The position numbers were made by a program, and so were the translations under genes. A stretch of DNA of 64,000 bases, taken from contig NZ_JAPIVT010000006.1 in NCBI RefSeq assembly GCF_026239735.1, positions 124,001 to 188,000 of the forward strand. Direction: 5' to 3'. A model generated the notes under the pieces. That model did not search any database and was not told the origin of the DNA. It saw only the letters and a list, made by a program, of their open reading frames with translations. This DNA is from Pedobacter sp. MC2016-05. Its GTDB lineage: Bacteria; Bacteroidota; Bacteroidia; Sphingobacteriales; Sphingobacteriaceae. Position 1 is the stretch's first letter, and each line of letters begins with the position of its first letter. This document shows positions 9,738 through 17,601 of the stretch, in pieces.

Positions 9738-9971
9738 ATGTCAAGAGTTTGTGATTTAACAGGAAAAATGGCAATGAAAGGTAATAACGTATCACACTCG
9801 AACGTTAAAACCAAACGCAAATTTTATCCTAATTTGAAACTTCAGAAATTTTATATCCCTGAAGAAGACCGTTGGATTACGTTGAAAGTTTCTACTTCAG
9901 CGATTAAGACCATCAATAAAGTGGGTATTAGCGAAGCAATTAACCGTTTCGTAAAAAAAGGATTTTTGTAA
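9738..9971 (+). CDS. rpmB: Ribosomal protein L28 (bL28)
   Basis: This 77-residue protein of the large ribosomal subunit matches the L28 family over its whole length. It starts [21 protein letters not shown], the typical region with the conserved V-S-H-S, and continues with [10 protein letters not shown] and the basic C-terminus. The zinc-binding cysteine pairs seen in some L28 proteins are absent; only Cys5 is present. It is the first gene of the block rpmB-rpmG-DUF4295-ftsY, an order common in Bacteroidota. Confidence 0.96.
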   Translation: MSRVCDLTGKMAMKGNNVSHSNVKTKRKFYPNLKLQKFYIPEEDRWITLKVSTSAIKTINKVGISEAINRFVKKGFL

Positions 9972-10015
9972 AAAACTTTAACTGTTGAGATTAACAGTTT
10001 ACAATTAATATTAAA

Positions 10016-10198
10016 ATGGCAAAAAAAGGTAACAGAGTTCAGGTTATTTTAGAATGTACTGAGCACAAAGAAAGTGGCATGCCAGGTATGTCTAGATATA
10101 TTTCTACGAAAAACCGTAAAAACACTACTGAGCGTTTAGAATTGAAAAAATTCAACCCGGTATTGAGAAAAGTAACCGTACACAAAGAAATTAAATAA
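10016..10198 (+). CDS. rpmG: Ribosomal protein L33 (bL33)
   Basis: This 60-residue large-subunit protein is recognised from [37 protein letters not shown] and the final [13 protein letters not shown]. The CxxC zinc motifs found in other L33 versions are missing; only Cys14 remains, so this is the zinc-independent form. It lies 44 bases after rpmB and is presumably co-transcribed with it. Confidence 0.96.
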   Translation: MAKKGNRVQVILECTEHKESGMPGMSRYISTKNRKNTTERLELKKFNPVLRKVTVHKEIK

Positions 10199-10268
10199 GA
10201 TTGGTGATTTATAATAGAAGGTTAGGGTGAGGAACCCCCATTCTATCAATCTATCATTCAATCATTAA
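10199..10268. repeat. Imperfect inverted word-repeat between rpmG and DUF4295 gene
   Basis: The left part (10199-10223) reads GATTGGTGATT...ATAGAAGGTT. The right part (10233-10266) reads AACC...TTCTATCAATCTATCATT. ATAGAA/TTCTAT and GGTT/AACC can pair. The GATTG-like word is repeated in imperfect form in each arm. This is one of several similar elements in the window and lies inside a probable operon. Confidence 0.45.
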
Positions 10269-10280
10269 AATTATAAAAAC

Positions 10281-10436
10281 ATGGCAAAGAAAGTAGTTGC
10301 AACCCTTAAAACAGGTACAGGTAAAGAATATTCGAAAGTGATCACAATGGTTAAATCACCAAAAACTGGTGCTTACTCATTCAAAGAACTTATCGTTCAT
10401 AACGACCACGTAAAAGATGCTATTGCATCTAAATAA
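10281..10436 (+). CDS. DUF4295 small basic protein
   Basis: This 51-residue reading frame (MAKKVVATLKTGTGKEYSKV...DAIASK) is short but clearly real. It matches the DUF4295 family, a Bacteroidota-specific small basic protein encoded between rpmG and ftsY. Eleven lysines make it strongly basic. A role in ribosome structure or assembly is suggested by its neighbours rpmB and rpmG, not by any motif. A rho-independent terminator follows 33 bases after the stop. Confidence 0.9.
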   Translation: MAKKVVATLKTGTGKEYSKVITMVKSPKTGAYSFKELIVHNDHVKDAIASK

Positions 10437-10468
10437 GGTTAATATTTTTTAATCAGAAAATATTAAAG

Positions 10469-10501
10469 GCCGTTCCGTTTTAACCGGGAGGGCTTTTTTT
10501 G
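10469..10501 (+). terminator. Terminator after the ribosomal protein block
   Basis: GCCGTTCCG (10469-10477) pairs with CGGGAGGGC (10485-10493), with one mismatch and one G-T pair, and is followed by a run of seven T residues. It separates rpmB-rpmG-DUF4295 from ftsY, although read-through into ftsY is possible. Confidence 0.7.
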
Positions 10502-10518
10502 TTATAGCAAATTTAGAT

Positions 10519-11481
10519 ATGGGCTTATTTGATTTTTTCAAAAAGAAAGAAACTGCTCCAGAGGCTCAAGAGGCGTTGGATAAAGGTTTAGAAAAAACTA
10601 AAGATGGTTTCTTTAATAAAATTACCAAAGCTGTTGCCGGAAAATCAACAGTTGATGACGAAGTACTCGATAATCTCGAAGAAGTTTTGGTTACTTCTGA
10701 TGTTGGAGTAAGCACCACGTTAAAAATCATCAAACGGATTGAAGAACGCGTTTCTAAAGACAAATACCTTAATACGTCTGAATTAAATTTCATTTTAAGA
10801 GATGAAATTCAGCTACTACTTTCTGAAAATAACAGCAACGATTTCCGTCAATTTGAATATGGCGATCACAAACCCTATGTAATTATGGTGGTTGGTGTAA
10901 ATGGCGTTGGTAAAACAACTACTATAGGCAAACTGGCGCATAAATTAAAAGAATCTGGTTTAAAGGTTGTTTTGGGTGCTGCAGATACTTTCAGAGCTGC
11001 TGCTGTAGATCAAATTAAACTTTGGGGTGAACGTGTCGGGGTAAGAGTTGTTGCCCAACCGATGGGATCTGATCCTGCCTCTGTTGCTTTTGATACGTTA
11101 CAATCGGCTGTTGCCAATGGCGAAGATGTAGTAATTATTGATACTGCCGGACGTTTACACAATAAAGTTGGCTTAATGAATGAGTTGGGCAAAATTAAGC
11201 AGGTGATGCAAAAGGTTGTTCCAGGTGCGCCACATGAAATTTTGCTTGTATTAGATGCTTCAACCGGGCAAAATGCTTTTGAGCAATGCAAACAATTTAC
11301 TGAAGCCACAGATGTAAATGCTTTGGCCATCACAAAATTAGATGGAACAGCCAAAGGTGGTGTTGTAATTGGCATTTCCGACCAGTTTAAAATTCCAGTA
11401 AAATATATTGGCGTAGGAGAAAAGATAGGCGATTTGCAGCTTTTTGATAAGAAAGAGTTTGTGAATAGTTTGTTTAAATAA
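10519..11481 (+). CDS. ftsY: Signal recognition particle receptor FtsY
   Basis: This 320-residue GTPase docks SRP-bound ribosomes at the inner membrane. It has the short N domain (helical bundle, about 20-95) followed by the G domain with P-loop GVNGVGKTTTIGKLA, DTFRAAAVDQIKLW, DTAGRLHNK and TKLDGTAKGG. The long acidic A domain of the E. coli protein is absent, and only a short lysine-rich start (MGLFDFFKKKET) remains, as is common in Bacteroidota. It lies 37 bases after the first G of the poly-U terminator and precedes rimO. Confidence 0.97.
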   Translation: MGLFDFFKKKETAPEAQEALDKGLEKTKDGFFNKITKAVAGKSTVDDEVLDNLEEVLVTSDVGVSTTLKIIKRIEERVSKDKYLNTSELNFILRDEIQLLLSENNSNDFRQFEYGDHKPYVIMVVGVNGVGKTTTIGKLAHKLKESGLKVVLGAADTFRAAAVDQIKLWGERVGVRVVAQPMGSDPASVAFDTLQSAVANGEDVVIIDTAGRLHNKVGLMNELGKIKQVMQKVVPGAPHEILLVLDASTGQNAFEQCKQFTEATDVNALAITKLDGTAKGGVVIGISDQFKIPVKYIGVGEKIGDLQLFDKKEFVNSLFK

Positions 11482-11491
11482 GAAAGAAAAT

Positions 11492-11519
11492 CGTCATTGC
11501 GAGGTACGAAGCAATGACG
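11492..11519. repeat. Palindromic repeat between ftsY and rimO
   Basis: CGTCATTGC (11492-11500) and GCAATGACG (11511-11519) are perfect 9-base arms around a GAGGTACGAA loop. A 23-base core of this element (11493-11515) occurs again in the opposite orientation at 47732-47754. It lies 10 bases after the ftsY stop codon and has no T-tract, so it is a dispersed palindrome rather than a classic terminator. Confidence 0.8.
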
Positions 11520-11582
11520 GACGATGACAAAATACCGGTTCTTAATCAAACCAGTATTGATTGGTTCTATCAAAATAATATT

Positions 11583-12914
11583 ATGAATACCAAAATAGTA
11601 AAAAGTAAAACCGCAATTAAACAACCCAAAATAAATGTAATTACTTTGGGTTGCTCTAAAAATATCTACGATTCAGAAGTATTGATGGGGCAGCTACGTG
11701 GAAATAACTTAAACGTTGTTCACGAGTCTGATAAGATGGGGAAAGATGATATTGTAGTAATCAATACCTGCGGTTTTATTGATAATGCTAAACAAGAATC
11801 TATCGATACCATTCTCCAGTTCAGCGAACTAAAGGAAGCAGGCAAAATTGGCAAAGTGGTAGTAACAGGATGTTTATCTGAACGTTACAAGCCAGAACTA
11901 GAATCGGAAATTACCAACGTGGATGCTTTTTTTGGCACCAACGATTTACAAAATATACTTCACGAGTTAGGTGCAAACTACAAACATGAACTTATTGGCG
12001 AACGTTTATTAACTACGCCATCTCACTTTGCCTATTTCAAAATAGCCGAAGGTTGTAACCGTCCTTGTTCATTTTGCGCTATCCCGCTGATGCGTGGAAA
12101 ACACATGAGTAAACCGATCGAAGAGTTGGTTAACGAAGCCAAAATTCTAGCTAAAAATGGCACCAAAGAGCTAATTCTAATTGCACAGGATTTAACTTAC
12201 TATGGTTTAGACTTGTATGGCGTTAGAAAGTTAGATGAGCTCATGCGCCGTTTATCTGATGTTCCTGGTATAGAATGGATTCGTTTACAGTACGCCTACC
12301 CTTCTGGTTTCCCGATGGAAATTTTGGATGCCATGAACGAGCGTGATAATATTTGCAAATATCTGGATATGCCGCTTCAGCACATTACAGATAATATGTT
12401 GAAATCAATGCGTCGTGGTACAACGAAACAAAAAACAATTGATTTGGTGAACCAAATTAGAGATAAAGTGCCTAATATTGCGATGAGAACTACTTTAATT
12501 TGTGGTTATCCGGGCGAAACAGAACAAGATTTTGAGGAAATGAAACAGTGGGTTGAAGAAACCAAGTTTGATCGTTTAGGTTGTTTTACCTATTCTCATG
12601 AAGAGAAAACTCATGCACACACCCTAGTTGATGATGTTGCCGATGAAATTAAACAACAACGTGTAGATGAGATCATGGAAATACAGCAAGGCATTTCATT
12701 TGATATCAACCAGGAAAAGGTGGGGCATACTTTTAAAGTTTTGGTTGATAAAAAGGAGGGCGATTTCTTTGTTGGAAGAACAGAATTCGATTCACCAGAA
12801 GTGGATAATGAAGTTTTAATCGATGCTGCAACAGGTTATGCTTCAAATGGCAGTTTTGTAAATGTTAAAATAGACAGAGCTGAAGATTTCGATTTATACG
12901 GAACAATAATCTAA
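11583..12914 (+). CDS. rimO: Ribosomal protein S12 methylthiotransferase RimO
   Basis: This radical-SAM enzyme adds a methylthio group to an aspartate of ribosomal protein S12. From the start chosen here it has 443 residues. The N-terminal UPF0004 domain carries Cys24, Cys63 and Cys97 for one iron-sulfur cluster. The radical-SAM motif CNRPCSFC supplies Cys158, Cys162 and Cys165. A C-terminal TRAM domain follows (KVLVDKKEGDFFVGRTEFDSPEVDNEVLI). An in-frame ATG at 11514 would add 23 residues, but it lies inside the palindromic repeat and the added part is not family-like, so ATG 11583 is preferred. Confidence 0.95.
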   Translation: MNTKIVKSKTAIKQPKINVITLGCSKNIYDSEVLMGQLRGNNLNVVHESDKMGKDDIVVINTCGFIDNAKQESIDTILQFSELKEAGKIGKVVVTGCLSERYKPELESEITNVDAFFGTNDLQNILHELGANYKHELIGERLLTTPSHFAYFKIAEGCNRPCSFCAIPLMRGKHMSKPIEELVNEAKILAKNGTKELILIAQDLTYYGLDLYGVRKLDELMRRLSDVPGIEWIRLQYAYPSGFPMEILDAMNERDNICKYLDMPLQHITDNMLKSMRRGTTKQKTIDLVNQIRDKVPNIAMRTTLICGYPGETEQDFEEMKQWVEETKFDRLGCFTYSHEEKTHAHTLVDDVADEIKQQRVDEIMEIQQGISFDINQEKVGHTFKVLVDKKEGDFFVGRTEFDSPEVDNEVLIDAATGYASNGSFVNVKIDRAEDFDLYGTII

Positions 12915-12930
12915 AAAAATCAGAAAAATA

Positions 12931-12969
12931 AAAAAGCCTCGGTTTGAAAATTTTCAACCGAGGCTTTTT
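12931..12969. terminator. Bidirectional terminator between rimO and small exported gene
   Basis: GCCTCGGTT (12936-12944) pairs with AACCGAGGC (12955-12963). The inner GAAAA/TTTTC also pairs, and the hairpin is flanked by A and T tracts on both sides. It lies between two convergent genes. Confidence 0.88.
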
Positions 12970-12982
12970 GCTGTTCATTATT

Positions 12983-13324
12983 TTAGTTCTTTTTTTCTAC
13001 TCTGGTTTTGATTTGACTTGGTTTTAACCAAATTTTCGCGCCTTTTGAGTTTACGTAATACTTTTCGTTTTTAGCATTGATGTAAACATCAGAACCATCT
13101 GGTGCCATTTTGCCCTTCCAGGTTTTGTCTGCTACTTTCGAACCGCCTTTCACCGCAACTTCGGCAGTTTTATTACCAACCGATTTTGCACCTTTTCCAA
13201 TGGCTTTTCCTGTTTTATCTAGTGCTTTACCAACATCTGTTTTTTTCTCTTGTGCATTAACACTTAAGCTTACACCGCCAAATAATGCGAGTGTTAACAA
13301 TCCTATTGCAAATTTCTTTTTCAT
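12983..13324 (-). CDS. Small basic exported protein
   Basis: This 113-residue protein has a clear signal peptide (MKKKFAIGLLTLALFGGVSLSVNAQ). The middle is a lysine- and alanine-rich low-complexity stretch (KAIGKGAKSVGNKTAEVAVKG). The C-terminal half (KYYVNSKGAKIWLKPSQI) weakly resembles the PBCV-type basic adaptor motif, but that similarity is only by eye. It is expected in the periplasm or outer envelope. The gene stands alone and ends at the terminator shared with rimO. Confidence 0.75.
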   Translation of the reverse strand: MKKKFAIGLLTLALFGGVSLSVNAQEKKTDVGKALDKTGKAIGKGAKSVGNKTAEVAVKGGSKVADKTWKGKMAPDGSDVYINAKNEKYYVNSKGAKIWLKPSQIKTRVEKKN

Positions 13325-13524
13325 GACAGTTATTTTTATTTAGTGTAGAACGCGATAACAGCCAATTTGTTTTAAATAGGATTACCACAAAATGTTAAAT
13401 TAACCTTATTGAAGTGATATCCTTTTCGAAGCAAAAATTTTAACCCTAGCAGTACCACAAACAAAAAGATTAAACGAAAAGAAGGACTGTAGTAACCGAT
13501 TAGAAGTTCATTGCATTACAGCTA

Positions 13525-14523
13525 TTAATTTATTCTCTCGGCAAGTAACTTCATCTCCATTTGAGGCGATCGGTTTTCATACAAAATATTGTGAACAGCT
13601 TTACTAATTGGCATATCCACATTAAATTCAAGGTTTTTAATGTGCATACATTTGGCCGCATAATAGCCCTCAGCAATCATATTCATTTCTAGCTGCGCTG
13701 ATTTTACGGTATAACCCTTGCCAACCATGTTGCCAAAAGTACGGTTGCGGCTAAATTGAGAATAAGCCGTCACCAATAAATCGCCTAAATAGGCAGATTC
13801 CATAATGTCCCGGTTGATGGGGTGAACGGCATCAACGAAACGTTTTATCTCTCTAATGGCATTGCTAATTAATACGGCCTGGAAGTTATCGCCGTAACCT
13901 ATACCGTGACAAATTCCACTTGCTACAGCATAAATATTTTTTAAAACAGCTGCATATTCCGTCCCGAAAATATCATCAGAAACGTTGGTTTTGATGTAGT
14001 GGGTATTTAATAATGATGCAAAACCTGAAGCTTTTTCAATATCTGTACAGGCAATAGTGAGGTAAGATAGTTTTTCAAAAGCAACCTCTTCGGCATGGCA
14101 AGGGCCGCTTACCACCAAAATATCATGATATGGAATGGCGTAACGCTCATGTAAAAATTCTCCAATAATCAGGTTATCTTCTGGTACAATACCTTTAATT
14201 GCGGAAACAATTTTTTTGCCTTTTAGATCATCACTAGTAATTGATGAAAGCGTTTCCTTTATAAAAGCGGCAGGTACGTTTAGGATCACGAAATCAGCAG
14301 CACTAATAATTTCTTTTACGTTTGAAGATAAGTGGTCATCTGCCAATTTTATCTCAACGGAACTTAAGTAGTGTGGGTTATGCTTAAACTTTTTAATGTG
14401 ATCGATAGCCACTTCATTGCGCATCCACCAATAAATTTCTTTTTCGGATAAATTATCAGAAAGCATTTTAACAATGGCAGTCGCCCAGCTCCCGCCCCCT
14501 ATCATCGCTATTTTAGGTACCAT
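13525..14523 (-). CDS. gpsA: Glycerol-3-phosphate dehydrogenase [NAD(P)+]
   Basis: This 332-residue cytoplasmic enzyme reduces dihydroxyacetone phosphate to sn-glycerol-3-phosphate for phospholipid synthesis. The Rossmann motif GGGSWATAIVKML is at the N-terminus. VSGPCHAEEV, the catalytic-lysine region YAAVLKNIYAVASGICHGIGYGDN and GDLLVTAYSQFSRNRTFG are family signatures. Length is normal. It lies downstream of the TolC/HlyD pair on the same strand, across a 171-bp gap that holds a repeat element, so co-transcription is uncertain. Confidence 0.96.
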   Translation of the reverse strand: MVPKIAMIGGGSWATAIVKMLSDNLSEKEIYWWMRNEVAIDHIKKFKHNPHYLSSVEIKLADDHLSSNVKEIISAADFVILNVPAAFIKETLSSITSDDLKGKKIVSAIKGIVPEDNLIIGEFLHERYAIPYHDILVVSGPCHAEEVAFEKLSYLTIACTDIEKASGFASLLNTHYIKTNVSDDIFGTEYAAVLKNIYAVASGICHGIGYGDNFQAVLISNAIREIKRFVDAVHPINRDIMESAYLGDLLVTAYSQFSRNRTFGNMVGKGYTVKSAQLEMNMIAEGYYAAKCMHIKNLEFNVDMPISKAVHNILYENRSPQMEMKLLAERIN

Positions 14524-14524
14524 G

Positions 14525-14665
14525 TTTATAAAAAAGGTTTTAAGGTAAAAGGTGTTCCAAAAAAGGTGTAAGGTAAAAGGTGTAAGACTTAAGGTATAGA
14601 CTTGATGTCTCTAAACCTTAAACCTTACACCCCTAACCTTGGTTTACACCCTAAACCGTTGTGCA
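14525..14665. repeat. Reiterated-word inverted element upstream of gpsA
   Basis: AAGGTAAAAGGTGT occurs twice as an exact direct repeat (14542-14555, 14570-14583). The right side carries the complement in imperfect copies. GGTGTAAGG (14565-14573) and CCTTACACC (14623-14631) are perfect inverted arms, and further AACCTTA / CCCTAAACC words follow to 14657. The whole gap between the HlyD-family gene and gpsA is made of this one word in both orientations. Confidence 0.75.
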
Positions 14666-14694
14666 AGTTACTATTTCTTGCGATGAATTATAAA

Positions 14695-16035
14695 CTACTT
14701 CTTGCCGTCTTTGTTAAACAACTGGTCTTTAGCCGTTTTTTCTACAACCATACCGTCTTTTAACTTATTTTGGATTGCTGAATAAGGGCCTGTTACAATT
14801 TCCTGACCAGCTTTTACACCCGATTTAACGATGATAAATTGATCATTCTGGATCCCTGTATTCACTTCAACTTTTTTTACCTTCTTAGTTTTGGAATCAA
14901 AAGTATATACGAATTGTTTTATTTTTTTATCGGTTAATTTCGACTTCTGCTTATCAGTATTTTCCTGGCTTCCGCTATTTTTGTCGCCTTCGCCAGCTTT
15001 ACCACTTTCAGTAAATACGGCCTGAATTGGAACAGCTAAACCATTAACAGTTTCACTTTCAATATCAACAGTGGCCGACATTCCTGGACGGAAAATAGAT
15101 TGTTGTTTGCCCTCCATCACTTCTGTAATTCTGATTTTTACAGAGAAGTTTGTTACCTGATCTACTGAAGTTGAAGTAGTTGTTCCAACTGCTGTTGATG
15201 AACTTGCGATCTCTGTTACTACACCTCTAAATTTTTTATCAGCAAAAGCATCAACCTCAATAGAAGCTTTATCGCCTACTTTAACGCGGGTAATGTCGTT
15301 TTCATTTACATCTACGTTTACTTCCATTGATGAAAGATTGGAAATACGCATAATTTCGGTACCGGCCATTTGTGAGGTTCCTAAAATACGATCTCCCAAT
15401 TCGATTGATAGCTTTGAAACTACCCCATCGGCAGGAGCATAAATAGTCGTTCTGGCTAAATTGGCACCTGCTTCTTTTACATTTGCACCTGTTTGCTCTA
15501 AAGTAAATTTAGCACCAGTTACATTTTCTTTTGCACTGGCTAAGGTTGCTTTAGCTGTTAAATAGGCAGCTTTGGCGGCATCAAATTCTGATGCTGATAT
15601 CACTTTTTTATTAAACAATTCTACATTACGTTTATACGTAGCTTCGGCATTAACAAAATTAGCTTGATTTTGAGCCAATTGTTGTTGTGCGGCAGCAACA
15701 CTCGCTTTCTGAGCGTTATATGAAGCCACTGTACGCTCATAACCTGATTGCAAAATATCTGGACGAACCTTACAAAGTAATTGTCCGGCTTTAACAATGT
15801 CGCCTTCTTTAACTTTCAGTTCTACCACTTCTCCCGATACCTCAGAACTTAATTTAACTTCGGTTTCTGGTTGAATTTTACCACTAGCAGTTACTGTTTC
15901 TACCACAGTTTTATCTGATGCTTTATCTACGGTAACTTTTTCAATTTTTTCGCCACCTATAACGCCAGTTACAGCCAACACGGCTAAAATGGCAAGAATG
16001 ACACCAATGGTAATTAATATGTGCTTCAGTTTCAT
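14695..16035 (-). CDS. HlyD/RND-type efflux periplasmic adaptor subunit
   Basis: This 446-residue protein bridges an inner-membrane pump and an outer-membrane TolC channel. It has one N-terminal membrane anchor (HILITIGVILAILAVLAVTGVIG), a split biotinyl-lipoyl domain (VSGEVVELKVKEGDIVKAGQLLCKV and TIYAPADGVVSKLSIELGDRI), a long alanine- and glutamine-rich coiled-coil hairpin between them (about 100-190), then beta-barrel and membrane-proximal domains. The C-terminal part includes a lysine-rich insertion (about 350-375). It is 136 bases downstream of the TolC-family gene on the same strand. No pump gene is adjacent. Confidence 0.93.
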   Translation of the reverse strand: MKLKHILITIGVILAILAVLAVTGVIGGEKIEKVTVDKASDKTVVETVTASGKIQPETEVKLSSEVSGEVVELKVKEGDIVKAGQLLCKVRPDILQSGYERTVASYNAQKASVAAAQQQLAQNQANFVNAEATYKRNVELFNKKVISASEFDAAKAAYLTAKATLASAKENVTGAKFTLEQTGANVKEAGANLARTTIYAPADGVVSKLSIELGDRILGTSQMAGTEIMRISNLSSMEVNVDVNENDITRVKVGDKASIEVDAFADKKFRGVVTEIASSSTAVGTTTSTSVDQVTNFSVKIRITEVMEGKQQSIFRPGMSATVDIESETVNGLAVPIQAVFTESGKAGEGDKNSGSQENTDKQKSKLTDKKIKQFVYTFDSKTKKVKKVEVNTGIQNDQFIIVKSGVKAGQEIVTGPYSAIQNKLKDGMVVEKTAKDQLFNKDGKK

Positions 16036-16065
16036 AATAGTTTAATGTATTTCGTTTGTTTTATT

Positions 16066-16165
16066 TTTCGCTTCGCAGATGATAACACTGATTTAGTGAT
16101 TCCACAGATTCTTATGTTTCTTTACACTAGTGTTTGATCTTTATTCCTTGATCCTTACTCCTAGC
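16066..16165. repeat. Word-repeat element between TolC and HlyD genes
   Basis: Two kinds of short-word repetition are visible. CGCAGATGATAACACTGATT / GTGATTCCACAGATTCTTA (16075-16112) resembles the element at 24595-24675. TGATCTTTATTCCT-TGATCCTTACTCCTAGCTC (16135-16167) repeats a GATCTTTACTCCT-like word, which also occurs at 24005-24035 and, inverted, at 53100-53122. The paired opposite arm is poorly preserved here. Confidence 0.45.
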
Positions 16166-16171
16166 TCTTAT

Positions 16172-17527
16172 CTAAAATGTAATTTGTTTGCCCAAGTAAT
16201 AATCAATCACTTTTGCTCTAAATATTAAATCGTATTTCGCTAAGATAAAATCAATTTCTGCTTTGTTTCTATTAGTTTGTGCTGTGCTGTAATCTAATGA
16301 GTTCACCAAGCCTACATTATAACGTTGATCGATTACATAAAAAGCATCTTTTTGAGCTTGAAATGCATTTTGAGTGGAGCTGTAACGACTTTTAGCGGCA
16401 TTTAAATCGGCAACTGCCTGATTGATAACCTTAATTAAATTATTTTTGGCCAAAGTTTCATCAGTTCTACGCTGCTGTAAAGTAATTTTTGCCCGGCGAA
16501 CATTGGAACGTGTAGAGAATCCATTAAAAATAGGAATCTGAATTCCCATGCTTACAAATTGGCCAAAGTTATCAGATAATTGATCTGCAAATCTGGAATT
16601 CGGAAACAATGGATTGGCATTAAACTGATAGTAATACGCAGAACCTAAACCACCACCTAAAGTAATTTGCGGAAAGAAACTACCTCTTGCCACGTCAACT
16701 GCTTTTTCAGCTGCTTTCGAATAGTTTAAAGCCAATTTTATGTCAGGAAAGGTTTCCATTGCCTGTTTGTAAATATCGCTTGGAACATAGGCCGTTTTAA
16801 CATTTTCTATTTCATTAACCATTGGCGGTTGAACTTTAAAAGTCATTGGTGGCTGAATTTCCATCAACTGACCTAAAGTTAAATAAGATATCGTAAGTTG
16901 ATTCTCAGCATTGGTTAGATTCAATTCTGCTGTTGCAGCTTGTGATTTTGCCTGAGAAATATCGGCGAGGGTTTTGTTACCTACATCCAATAAAGCCTGC
17001 TCACGTTTTAAAGTCGAATTAGCAACCTCTAGTTGTTGTTGAGTGGCTTTCACCTGATCCTGATTATTTAAAACCTGAAGATATGCGGTAACCACCTGCA
17101 AAATCAAATCGTTTTTTACTTTATCTACATTGGTTTTTCCAGCATCTAACAAAAATTTATTTTGCTTGATCTGGTTAATTTTTGTTCCCCCACCAAACAA
17201 AGTAACGTTCGCATTTAAGTTGGGATTCAAATTATAGTTCTGCGTGTTTTCGAATAAACCCGAAACCTGCTGACTCCTACCCCATTGCATAGATTGATTC
17301 ACACTTCCATTTAAAGTTGGCAACAATGCATTTTTAGATTGGAGCAAGTTTTCTTCACTCAGCGCCGCACTAAAAGCAGCTTGTTTAATGTTTAAGTTAT
17401 TTTTCAGCGTATTTTCAACCGCTTGTTCAATGGTAATTACTTCTTGCGCCTTAACATTTTGACCAAAGTTTAGTGCTAATAACAATGCAGATCCGGTAAG
17501 TAACTTATTCTTGGTAAACATTTTCAT
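16172..17527 (-). CDS. TolC-family outer membrane efflux channel
   Basis: This protein forms the outer-membrane and periplasmic tunnel of a tripartite exporter. The frame extends to an ATG at 17581, but the signal peptide (MFTKNKLLTGSALLLALNFGQNVKAQ) begins at ATG 17527 or 17521, so a start there is preferred (about 451 residues). Two repeated OEP halves are present, with long alpha-helical heptad-like segments and the typical NPNLNANVTLFGGGTKINQIKQ and GIQIPIFNGFSTRSNVRRA strands. It is followed by an HlyD-type adaptor but by no ABC, RND or MFS pump gene. Confidence 0.9.
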   Translation of the reverse strand: MKMFTKNKLLTGSALLLALNFGQNVKAQEVITIEQAVENTLKNNLNIKQAAFSAALSEENLLQSKNALLPTLNGSVNQSMQWGRSQQVSGLFENTQNYNLNPNLNANVTLFGGGTKINQIKQNKFLLDAGKTNVDKVKNDLILQVVTAYLQVLNNQDQVKATQQQLEVANSTLKREQALLDVGNKTLADISQAKSQAATAELNLTNAENQLTISYLTLGQLMEIQPPMTFKVQPPMVNEIENVKTAYVPSDIYKQAMETFPDIKLALNYSKAAEKAVDVARGSFFPQITLGGGLGSAYYYQFNANPLFPNSRFADQLSDNFGQFVSMGIQIPIFNGFSTRSNVRRAKITLQQRRTDETLAKNNLIKVINQAVADLNAAKSRYSSTQNAFQAQKDAFYVIDQRYNVGLVNSLDYSTAQTNRNKAEIDFILAKYDLIFRAKVIDYYLGKQITF

Positions 17528-17536
17528 AATTTGTTT

Positions 17537-17568
17537 CAAATCTATATAAACAACTTTAATAATTTCAA
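17537..17568 (-). promoter_or_regulatory. Candidate promoter for TolC-family gene
   Basis: On the minus strand TTG (17568-17566), 21 bases, then TAGATTTG (17544-17537) match the Bacteroidota consensus TTG-N17-23-TAnnTTTG. If used, it rules out the upstream ATG at 17581, but it leaves a leader of fewer than ten bases before ATG 17527 or 17521. The motif is good; the geometry is unusual. Confidence 0.35.
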
Positions 17569-17601
17569 TCTGTACAGGCATTTACTAACTTTGGTTATAA
17601 A

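Noticed and set aside
11492..11519. Rho-independent terminator for ftsY
   Set aside because: The hairpin is good but no T-tract follows, and the same sequence is dispersed elsewhere, so it is better described as a repeat.
11514..11582. Extended N-terminus for RimO
   Set aside because: The ATG lies in the dispersed palindrome, and the added 23 residues are not like RimO; ATG 11583 gives a family-like start.
11010..11624. 204-codon open frame on the minus strand
   Set aside because: It is antisense to ftsY and runs through the palindromic repeat into rimO; no protein-like features.
17528..17581. Extended N-terminus for the TolC-family protein
   Set aside because: The added residues precede an otherwise perfect signal peptide, and a promoter-like motif lies inside the extension.
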